Assembly: GCA_964448105.1 (NCBI GenBank)
Contig: CAYUVK010000071.1
Span: 1 to 25,714, forward strand
Reading direction: 5' to 3'
From: CAVQBP01 sp964448105
GTDB taxonomy: Bacteria; Bacteroidota; Ignavibacteria; Ignavibacteriales; Ignavibacteriaceae
Length of the DNA stretch: 25,714 nt
Below the pieces are notes generated by a model that worked only from the letters and a program-made list of their open reading frames with translations, ran no database searches and was not told where the DNA came from. The translations under genes were made by a program, and so were the position numbers. Position 1 is the first letter of the stretch. Each line of letters begins with the position of its first letter. Of this stretch, positions 1 to 8,500 are shown one piece after another.

Positions 1-64
1 AGATTAAGAATTTTGATTTATTTGTATTTCTAAATTGTATAATAAATAATCCCTAATTATAGCC

Positions 65-96
65 ATTTAACAATTAAACAATTTGACAATTTCCAC
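65..96. repeat. Degenerate 8-bp tandem repeat, four units
   Basis: Four consecutive 8-bp units can be read: ATTTAACA, ATTAAACA, ATTTGACA and ATTTCCAC. The array lies upstream of the first lipoprotein gene and overlaps a possible promoter -35 hexamer. Chance cannot be excluded in such AT-rich DNA, but the constant 8-bp phase over four units is clear by eye. Confidence 0.5.
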
Positions 97-110
97 ATTA
101 ATAATACTAT
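83..110 (+). promoter_or_regulatory. Candidate sigma70 promoter for the FN3 lipoprotein
   Basis: TTGACA (83-88), a 16-bp spacer and TACTAT (105-110) fit a housekeeping promoter. Transcription from here would give a leader of roughly 120 nt before the ATG at 240. The -35 is part of the 8-bp tandem repeat, so the match may be fortuitous. Confidence 0.3.
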
Positions 111-239
111 ACAAACCTGTATAATTAAAAATACATTCCGCAATAAAATCCTTCTATTATCTTCGAAAAACAAACTTTTTAGCTGGCATTGTTTTGGTCT
201 TTTTAATATCAGTTCTTAAAATTAAAAAGGAATCCGGCA

Positions 240-1046
240 ATGTTAAACTTAAAAATATACTTTTCGTTACTGATGTCATTTATATTGATTTCCTGCGGGA
301 TAAATGATCCATATCATCATAATTATGATAATCAGCCTCCTGCACCGCCTACAGGTCTTGTTGTATATAATGGAGATAACAGGGCGGAAATAACCTGGAA
401 TCAAAACAGGGAAAGTGATGTTGAAGGTTACAGGGTTTATTACAGCGATTCATATGACGGCAAGTATGAATATATCGGTTCTTCTAACAATGAATATTTT
501 GTTGACAGGGATGCTGCAAACGGAGGTAAATATTATTATGCAGTTACTGCATATGATTACAATGGAAATGAAAGTGATTTGAGTTATGATGCAGTATATT
601 CCGCACCAAGACCGGAAGGATTTAATGAAGCTATTTTTGATTCCTTATATAACCCTTATAAATCGGGCTTTACTTTTACTGACTATTATGTTGTACCTTA
701 TTATGATAATTCAACCGATTTTTTTGTAGAATATTATAACGGGAAATATTACTTTGATGTCTATGATGATACAGAAATTCAGGATATGGGCCCTACACAA
801 GATATCTATGATATTCCATTTGCTCCTGAATCCGGCTGGTCTCCAAGCGGAAGTGCAGTTGTAAAAGTTGGTCATACGTATGTTATCTGGACATACGATA
901 ATCATTATGCAAAAGTAAGAGTTTCAAATATTTCCGGAACAAGGGTTGTCTTTGATTGGGCATTCCAATTAATTAAAGGTGAACCGATGCTGAAAACTAA
1001 GACTAATAATGTTGCAAGAGGACAATTAATAAGGAGTAGAAAATAA
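240..1046 (+). CDS. Secreted lipoprotein with one fibronectin type III domain
   Basis: The 268-residue product begins with a lipoprotein signal peptide: a hydrophobic stretch at residues 5-18 ending in the lipobox L16-I-S-C19. It should therefore be lipidated at Cys19 and anchored at the cell envelope. Residues about 31-120 look like a fibronectin type III module, starting at a proline-rich PPAPPTGL and continuing through GYRVYYS and YYYAVTAYD, a fold usually used for binding or as a spacer. The remaining 140 residues are rich in Tyr and Asp and end in a basic tail; I do not recognise this region. The ATG is supported by AAGGA about 10 nt upstream. The gene stands alone, with more than 170 bp to the next gene. 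A role in surface attachment or carbohydrate handling is possible but unproven. Confidence 0.8.
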   Translation: MLNLKIYFSLLMSFILISCGINDPYHHNYDNQPPAPPTGLVVYNGDNRAEITWNQNRESDVEGYRVYYSDSYDGKYEYIGSSNNEYFVDRDAANGGKYYYAVTAYDYNGNESDLSYDAVYSAPRPEGFNEAIFDSLYNPYKSGFTFTDYYVVPYYDNSTDFFVEYYNGKYYFDVYDDTEIQDMGPTQDIYDIPFAPESGWSPSGSAVVKVGHTYVIWTYDNHYAKVRVSNISGTRVVFDWAFQLIKGEPMLKTKTNNVARGQLIRSRK

Positions 1047-1098
1047 TTAATGGGAACAGGAAGTAAGAGTAAAAGTTAATTTATAAATTTGAATCTCT

Positions 1099-1125
1099 GT
1101 AGCACAGATTAGTAATCTGTGCTAC
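1099..1125. repeat. 27-nt REP-like perfect palindrome
   Basis: Two perfect 13-nt arms (GTAGCACAGATTA and its exact reverse complement) surround a single central G at 1112. The element sits between two same-strand genes, 53 nt after the FN3 lipoprotein stop codon. It is followed by TCGCTTTT, so the RNA hairpin could also help stop transcription. Palindromes containing GTAGCACAG are, from general knowledge, a common type of dispersed repeat that may be mobilised by RAYT (REP-associated tyrosine) transposases. None is encoded here and no second copy was seen in the window. Confidence 0.7.
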
Positions 1126-1200
1126 TCGCTTTTAAGTAAATACTGATAAAATTAATATAAAATAACCATTGCTAAGATTATAGATTTACAGCTATTTATT

Positions 1201-1214
1201 AGTTAAATTTAACT
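1201..1214. promoter_or_regulatory. 14-bp perfect palindrome just before a start codon
   Basis: AGTTAAATTTAACT is a perfect palindrome ending 5 nt before the ATG at 1220, where a ribosome binding site would normally lie. No Shine-Dalgarno-like sequence is present there. It could be an operator for a dimeric regulator or a chance palindrome in AT-rich DNA. Confidence 0.3.
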
Positions 1215-1219
1215 TACCA

Positions 1220-1681
1220 ATGATAAAGAAAAAAAATTTTTTAATATTTTTTGCCGGGCTTATTTTTCTCAGTTGCAATATTACTTTTGCTCAACAAAAT
1301 TTTTTAAACCGGAATAAAAATGATAATAAAGAGCAAAATAATATAGCTATGTCAATCTTTAACCAGATTGAATCCGGGATATCAGCAGGGAGTGTTTCAG
1401 AAATATCCGGTTATTTAAATTCAAAAACCTATCTAAGCCTGGCAAACGGAATAAGCGGTTATTACACTTCTAACCAGGCTTTTTATGTTTTGGAAGATTT
1501 TTTCAATATATATAAAGTTACTTCATTTCATTTTCAGAATATCCAGATAAATGAAAATCTACCTTATGCAACAGGTGTATATAAATATTATTTCCGGGGG
1601 AAAAGAGATTCGGCAAATGTTTATATATCTTTAAAGCAGACAGGGAACATCTGGAAGATAACACAGATTACAATTAATTAA
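1220..1681 (+). CDS. Small secreted protein, DUF4783-like (NTF2-like fold)
   Basis: The 153-residue product has a cleavable N-terminal signal. It could be processed by signal peptidase I after TFA24 (giving QQN) or, less typically, lipidated at C19 in FLSC, whose -3 Phe is unusual for a lipobox. The mature part (roughly residues 40-152) has the helix-then-strands pattern of the small DUF4783 proteins of Bacteroidetes-group bacteria: an N-terminal helix with IFNQIESGISAG, a GYYTSNQA segment, then beta strands ending WKITQITIN. Such proteins are thought to adopt an NTF2-like cone fold, and no activity is established. Its TAA stop overlaps the ATG of the sensor kinase by one base (TAATG), so the two are almost certainly co-translated. 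This suggests, but does not show, that it works with the kinase sensor region. Family assignment is from memory of the pattern. Confidence 0.7.
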   Translation: MIKKKNFLIFFAGLIFLSCNITFAQQNFLNRNKNDNKEQNNIAMSIFNQIESGISAGSVSEISGYLNSKTYLSLANGISGYYTSNQAFYVLEDFFNIYKVTSFHFQNIQINENLPYATGVYKYYFRGKRDSANVYISLKQTGNIWKITQITIN

Positions 1682-4600
1682 TGCTGGAAAAATTTATTAA
1701 AAATTCGGGAGGTGATAGAAAATTTTTTGCTATCGCCTTTTTTGTTTTGGTGCTCTTTATTTTATTGTACCCGGTTAAACCATTTATTTTGAAATATATA
1801 AATGAAAATTGGAAAGAAGAGCAGAAGGATAAAATCGGGAATATTGAATCCTCTATTAAATATTTATTTACTGAAAATGAAAATGACCTGCTGCAAACAG
1901 CGAATAAATTAAAAAGCAATCTTGCGGATACTCTAAAGCCTGGAAAAAATTCTTATGGTTCATTAGTACGATTAGTGAACTCTGATGAATTTGATAATTA
2001 TTCTGTAGAAATAGTAGCACCAAACGGAAGACTAATTGCCTGGAATGAAAATATAGCTATCCCGCAATATGATATTTTCCCTCTTAATTTTCCGGCTGGG
2101 GAAATCTATTTCTATAATTCTCCTCTTGATGTTTATATTTCATATACCGATACTCTTTCAGTGCAGAATGATCTTTTTTATTTCCTGATAAGCAGGTCTT
2201 TTGAAAAAAAATATACTCTTCAAAATACTTATTACCGTGATATTAATTTTTCGAAGAGACTTTCAGATAAATTTTTAACCCAGTTTGATATCAACTCTAA
2301 TCCTCTTGCTCCCTTAATAAATGATGATAATAATTTTTCATTTGATTTATTAAATAATAAAAATAATAAGATCGCAGTTGTTACTTTTATAAAACCTGCA
2401 TTAAATACGGCAATAAATTCAATAAGTGATATAATAGAGCAGGTAAAATCATTTTTAGTAATAATTATATTGCTATTTATTGCTTTAGGATTTAAGGGAA
2501 AATTCAAAAGAATTAAATACAGGTCGCTAAAATTAATTATAATAATTTTTTATTGTTCTTTTTTTAGGGCTATATTGTTTTTTGTCGGATTTCCGTCAAA
2601 TATTATTCAGGGACCATTAGCCGATCCCTCATATTTTTCTTCAGCTTTCAGCGGCGGAATTGTTAAATCACCAATCGAATTTTTTATTTCGAATATTTTC
2701 GTTTTAATTATTAGTATACAAGCCTTTCGTTATTTATCTGATTATCTCGGAAATTATTTAATCAATAAAAAGGGAATCGGGAAGCTATCAAGATTTCTCT
2801 TAATAACAGTACCCGTTTCAATCCTATTTTTTCTAACTCTCCGCGGTTTAACTGCAGCTTTAAAATCTGTTATTTTCGATTCAACCTTAAGATATTTTAG
2901 AGAGCCCAATATTATACCCAACCTTCCTGTATTTGCAATGAATGTAAATATATTAATGTTGGGATTAAGCTCCGTTATTTTTTTATCGTGCTTTTTGATT
3001 GTTACAATTCCGTTTTTCTATTCTTCAAATAAAAAAATATTGAATACCAGGTTCTTGATTATTCTTATTTTCTTCCAAATAGCGGGTTATGTTTTTATAA
3101 TCATTCAAAGAGAACCTCTTCTTACCCCGGTATTAAGTATTGTTTTTGTTACATTAATTTTTACGTTAGTCTATTATACTGCTTTTATAAAAATTAATTC
3201 TGTTTATAATTTTGTTTATGCGACATTAGCTGCATCGATAATAGCAATAGCTCTTTTAAATTTTTTTAATCTTGAACTTGAAAAAGAATCTTTGAAAACT
3301 ACAGCCCTGGAAATGAACAGGCCGAACGATAACCTATTCCGGTTCTTAATAAATGAAACGCTGACGGATGCAAACGGAAACGGACAAATCAATGAAGCTC
3401 TTTCAAATACAAACATTAATTATGATGCAATGGCATTTATAATATGGGCTAACAGCTCTTTGCAGAAAGAATCTATTAATTCCTCTATTGAAATATTAAA
3501 TAATGCCGGTGAGCTGTTGGGTTCATTTTCTGTCGGGTTGGAAGCTCCTAATTTTAATAACCTGAATTTTGCCGATATTCAAAGCAAATTTGATAATTTA
3601 AATGCTAACAATAAACCTTTCATAACCGAATATGAAAACCAGAATGGAGATAACAAAAATTTAATTTTAGGCATTATCCCGTTTAATAATGACAGCATCC
3701 GGCTAGGATATTTAATTGCCGCAGTTGAGCTGGATAAGGAAGATTACGTAAACAATAACATCCCTGAATTTTTGGAATCGAAAAAAAATTATTTGAATAA
3801 TGTAATAGATGTAAACCAACTTAAAATATTTGAATTTTCAGACGGAAAGCTCACCAAAGTGTTCGGGGATATATATCCTTCTACAGAAGAAGTTGAGCCT
3901 ATCTTAAATGAAAAATTTAAGAAAAATAATGATGCCTGGCTGAAGTTGTCATTAAGCGGGGAATCCTATTTCTCATATATTCTAAAAACAGAATCCAACG
4001 GTAATTCAAATCTTACGGTCGTTGCTTTAAGGGAAAAAGATATTTCATGGAACTTATTTAATTTCTTTAAAATTTTTATCCTTCACAGTTTAATTATAAT
4101 ATGTCTCTTCTTTGTACTGTTCCTTTTCAATATAAGGTATTTCAAATATAGTTTTAGAATTCAATTGCTTATTGCTTTTTTATCTATTTCGATATTACCC
4201 GTGATTATTCTGGCAATTTATAACCGCCAGATAGTTGAGCAAAGGAGTGAATCGGCGGTTTTTGAAGAGTTGAGCGAGAGGTCGGATTATATAGTAAATC
4301 ATGTCAGCTACTTAATGAAAGAAAACCCTCAATTAAATTTTTCAGATGCATTCTATTATGCCGGCAAAGAGCTTGGCATTTCTTTTTCTATTTATGATTT
4401 TACAAATCAGGTTTACTCATCGAAAGAGCAATATTATAATTCCGGATTATTTGATTCGCGTTTAAACCCGCAGGCTTACTATAACCTTTACTATCTTACT
4501 TACAGGGAATATTTAACAAAAGAAAAGATAGAAAATTATACCTACAACTCTTTTTATAAAAAAGTTAATATTGAAGGAAGAGATTTTATTGTCGGTGTAA

Positions 4601-5553
4601 ATGATGCATTCAATAAAGTCAAACTTATTTTTTCAACCATTGATATTGATGTATTTTTATTCGGTATTTATTCTTTCGCCGCAATAATTATAATTATAAT
4701 AAGTACAATACTGGCAAATAGAATATCATCACCGGTCAGGAGGCTGACAAAAGCTACTGATTCTGTTGCACACGGCGATTTAAATGTTGAGCTTGAAAAT
4801 AAAGAAAAAGGAGAAATGAGAGAATTATTTCAGAGCTTCAATATGATGACAACCGAACTCCGTAAAAATCAAATTGAAATTTCGGAAATGGAAAGGGAAA
4901 ATGCCTGGAAGGAAATGGCAAAGCAGGTTGCACATGAAATTAAAAATCCTTTGACCCCTATGAAGCTTGCAGTTCAGCAGTTAATTATTTCTTACAAGGA
5001 TAAAACAAAAAATTTTGATTCCATTTTTGAAAAAGTCTCCTCAACTATTTTAAATCAGATAGAAAATCTTAGTCTTATTGCATCTGAATTTTCACGTTTT
5101 GCAAAAATGCCTTCCATTAAATTAGAAACAATGGACTTATTGGATACTATTAATGAAACAACTAATCTTTTTGTTGAGGAAAAAGTTAAAATTAACGTAA
5201 ATACAAACCTGAATTCGGCAGTTGTTGAAGCAGATAAAACTCAATTGAGAAGGCTGTTTATTAATTTGGTAAGAAATGCAATCCAGGCTTCTGCATCCGT
5301 AATCGATATTTCTTTAAATATTAATGATAATATCTATATCATTTTAGTTAGAGATAACGGCAAAGGAATTCAGGAGGAATCAAAAGAAAAAATATTTGAT
5401 GCTAATTTTACCACCAAAGCAAAAGGAATGGGTTTAGGATTAAAATTAGCTAAAAGGTTTTTGGAAGGAATTAACGGGAAAATTATTCTCTTAGAATCAT
5501 CCGAAAAAGGAGCAACTTTTCAACTGCAAATCCCGAAGAGTTCCCAGGTATAA
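1681..5553 (+). CDS. Giant membrane-bound NtrY-like sensor histidine kinase
   Basis: This 1290-residue protein should autophosphorylate a histidine and pass the phosphate to a response regulator not encoded in the window. From the N-terminus I see TM1 (about 15-37), an extracytoplasmic region (40-250), a block of about eight hydrophobic segments (252-527), a second extracytoplasmic region (530-790), two closely spaced TMs (about 797-845), a third extracytoplasmic region (850-985), a last TM (990-1013) and a HAMP domain (1014-1070). The HisKA domain follows with H1085 in QVAHEIKNPLTP, then the HATPase domain with the N box N1195/N1199, the G box D1225-G-K-G1229 and the G2-like GMGLGL. All catalytic motifs look intact. 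Typical NtrY proteins are about 700-800 residues with two or four TMs, so this sensor part is much enlarged. It overlaps the upstream small secreted gene by 1 nt and lies 5 nt before the helicase gene. The ligand is unknown. Confidence 0.88.
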   Translation: MLEKFIKNSGGDRKFFAIAFFVLVLFILLYPVKPFILKYINENWKEEQKDKIGNIESSIKYLFTENENDLLQTANKLKSNLADTLKPGKNSYGSLVRLVNSDEFDNYSVEIVAPNGRLIAWNENIAIPQYDIFPLNFPAGEIYFYNSPLDVYISYTDTLSVQNDLFYFLISRSFEKKYTLQNTYYRDINFSKRLSDKFLTQFDINSNPLAPLINDDNNFSFDLLNNKNNKIAVVTFIKPALNTAINSISDIIEQVKSFLVIIILLFIALGFKGKFKRIKYRSLKLIIIIFYCSFFRAILFFVGFPSNIIQGPLADPSYFSSAFSGGIVKSPIEFFISNIFVLIISIQAFRYLSDYLGNYLINKKGIGKLSRFLLITVPVSILFFLTLRGLTAALKSVIFDSTLRYFREPNIIPNLPVFAMNVNILMLGLSSVIFLSCFLIVTIPFFYSSNKKILNTRFLIILIFFQIAGYVFIIIQREPLLTPVLSIVFVTLIFTLVYYTAFIKINSVYNFVYATLAASIIAIALLNFFNLELEKESLKTTALEMNRPNDNLFRFLINETLTDANGNGQINEALSNTNINYDAMAFIIWANSSLQKESINSSIEILNNAGELLGSFSVGLEAPNFNNLNFADIQSKFDNLNANNKPFITEYENQNGDNKNLILGIIPFNNDSIRLGYLIAAVELDKEDYVNNNIPEFLESKKNYLNNVIDVNQLKIFEFSDGKLTKVFGDIYPSTEEVEPILNEKFKKNNDAWLKLSLSGESYFSYILKTESNGNSNLTVVALREKDISWNLFNFFKIFILHSLIIICLFFVLFLFNIRYFKYSFRIQLLIAFLSISILPVIILAIYNRQIVEQRSESAVFEELSERSDYIVNHVSYLMKENPQLNFSDAFYYAGKELGISFSIYDFTNQVYSSKEQYYNSGLFDSRLNPQAYYNLYYLTYREYLTKEKIENYTYNSFYKKVNIEGRDFIVGVNDAFNKVKLIFSTIDIDVFLFGIYSFAAIIIIIISTILANRISSPVRRLTKATDSVAHGDLNVELENKEKGEMRELFQSFNMMTTELRKNQIEISEMERENAWKEMAKQVAHEIKNPLTPMKLAVQQLIISYKDKTKNFDSIFEKVSSTILNQIENLSLIASEFSRFAKMPSIKLETMDLLDTINETTNLFVEEKVKINVNTNLNSAVVEADKTQLRRLFINLVRNAIQASASVIDISLNINDNIYIILVRDNGKGIQEESKEKIFDANFTTKAKGMGLGLKLAKRFLEGINGKIILLESSEKGATFQLQIPKSSQV

Positions 5554-5558
5554 TTAAA

Positions 5559-8500
5559 ATGATTTCATTAACTCCGCACCAGCTTAAGGCTTTAAATTAT
5601 AGAAACCACACTTCACTTACTGCCAATGCAGGTTCCGGGAAAACATTTGTATTATCGAAACGATTCCTCGAAATTGCACTGAACGAAAATATTTCTCTCC
5701 GAAATATTGCAGCAATAACTTTTACCGACAAGGCAGCGGGAGAGCTTTACAAAAAAATAGCGGATCAAATTGAAGAAAAAATAAATTCAACAGACGATGA
5801 AAAATTATTAAAAAAATTAGAAAACCTCAGGCGGCAGCTTGTATCTGCAAATATTTCTACCATTCATTCTTTTTGTATCGACATTCTTAAAGAAAATCCC
5901 GTTGAAGCCGGAATAGATGCTAATTTTATTCCCATTGAAGAGCAGGCATCAAATGAATTGATCGAACTTTCAATTGAGGAAGTAATTAAAAAATCTTTAC
6001 AAAAAAAAGAAGATAAACAGCGGCTGAAATATTTGATTAGGATATTTTCCTCAAAAACTGTATTTGCTAAGGAACTTAAATCATTAATTAAAAACCGGAA
6101 AAATGTTTTAACTCTTTACGATAAAATTTATAAGTATCCTGAAGACCAAATTGCCGAAACATTTCATTTAAAATTTTTGGAATTAACCGAAGATATTTTG
6201 TTCGACTCATCTTTTGATAAAAAGAAGGTAGAAATAATATCAGCAGCAAAAAAGACTAATGATTTTGTACTTTCTGAAAAACGGGGTAATCCAACCGCTG
6301 TAAATATTAATAGGATTTTATCAAAATTATCGCTGGAAAATGATATTGAAAATTCACTTCAATTATTTCATGAGCTGAAAAACGAGATCTGTACCGGGAA
6401 CGTGACTATAAAAAAAGCAGGTTACCTAAATAATCCTGGCAGTAAACTAGAAGTTGAGATTCAATTACTCGAGAATTTCTTTAATGAATTAAAATATTTT
6501 ATAAATGAAAAGAACCATTTTGAGATCGAATTGGAGCTGGCTCGTTATGGAAAAGAATTAATCTATTTTTTCAATAAGACTTTGGAGTTATATAATTCGA
6601 AAAAGAAAGACAACGGCTATCTTGATTTTGAAGATATACTTTTAATTTCTTTTGAATTATTAAAAAAGAGAAATATTAGGCAGGCGTTAGCTAAAAAATT
6701 TGAATATATAATGATTGATGAATACCAGGATACAAACGAAGTTCAGTATCAAATATTTCTTCCGATTTTGGATTATCTAAAAAGAGGGAACTTATTTGTA
6801 GTGGGAGATGAGAAGCAAAGCATTTATATGTTCCGTGATGCCGAATTAGAAGTTTTCTTTCAAACAAAAAAGGAAATTGAGCAGTCAAGCGGAAGTGAAA
6901 ATATTTTATCTTTGCCGGAAAGCTTCAGGATGGCACCAAATCTTTGTGTATTTACGAATTATTTATTTAGAAATTTATTTTATAATACACGGATTGCAGG
7001 GAACCTTTTTAATGAAGTAGACCATTCTGATCTTGTCTGTGCGAGAGAGGATAATATAGAAGGGAAGGTTGAAATATTATTAACGGAAAAAAATGAGAAT
7101 TCAACTCCAGTTGTTGAAAAAAATTCTGAAGCTGAACTAATTGCTAAACGAATTCTAAATTTGATAAATGAAAACGGACAGGGACAAATGTTAAACTGGA
7201 GTGACATAGCAATTCTCAGCCGTAAAAGAAAAAATTTCAGTGAACTGGAAAAGACTTTTGTAAAATATAACATCCCTTTTTCAATTGTCGGCGGTAAAGG
7301 TTTTTATCAAAAGCAGATTGTTTATGATATTTTTAACTACTTTTCTTTTCTTTTAGATACTAATAATAATGCTGCACTAATTGGTATCTTACGCTCACCT
7401 TTCTTTTCAATTTCTGATTCCGAGATTTTCGAAATATCCCTTGAAAACGAAGACAATTATTGGCAGAAATTCCGGAACTATTCGGAAAGAAAAATAAATT
7501 GCAAAACTGCTGTTAAAATAATTTCGGAGAATATATCTCTAATAACTAATATTGAAATCCCGGCATTGTTAAGAAAAATTCTTAAAGAATCAGATATACT
7601 TTCAGTTATTGCTGCCCAGCCGAATGGATTACAGGAATTGGCAAATATTGAAAAATTAATTAAGCTTACAATTAATTTTTCTTCGCAAGGATTTAGTACT
7701 CTTTACGATTATATAACTTTTTTGAAGGATTCGATCGAAAAGACCGAAGACGAAGCTCAAGCTGCAGTAAGTGAAGAATCAAACCTATCCGCCGGACAGG
7801 CAGGTTCCGTTAAAATAATGACGCTGCACCAGGCTAAAGGTTTGGAATTTCCTGCAGTATTTTTATTTAAATGCGATGAAAGCAGTAAATCTCCCGGAAT
7901 GAAATCAAAAGAAGTATTTGTGGATAAAAATTTGGGTTTACTTTCCAAGCTTCCGGTAAATGAAAATTACTTTTCAGATTATCAATCTGCCCCGGTAATC
8001 GGTGTTGCAAATTTTATTTCCTCTAAAAAAAATATAGCTGAATTAAAACGGTTGTTTTACGTAGGAATAACAAGAGCAAAAAATTATTTATTTATTTCTG
8101 CCGAAGAAAAAAAATCTTATGCTAAAGATTCATTTATGGGATTACTCTCGGAAGTATTTGATTTTAAACTTAATCCGTTATCATTTGTCTTAAATGAGAA
8201 ATTAAAATTATTAAAGAAAACAGGGAACCAATATTCAAATGATGAGAAAGAAATTTATTTCAATATTCCTGTTATACGGAAGATAGAAGAATTTCATTCA
8301 ATTACTGAAGAAAAACCTGAAAGTGAAGCAGAGAAAAAAATAATTATCGAAGAGATAAAAGATAAAACAGAAAATGAGATAATATCGGCAACAAAAATTT
8401 CAGTCTTTAAGCAATGTCCTTTAAAATATCAACTGACATATGAATATGGATTTTCTCCTATTTTAAACCAATATAAAAATTGGTTTAGAAATAATCAGGC

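Noticed and set aside
1229..1242. A8-T6 tract in the signal peptide codons of the DUF4783-like gene as a phase-variation site
   Set aside because: Tracts of this length are expected in such AT-rich DNA and nothing else points to phase variation.
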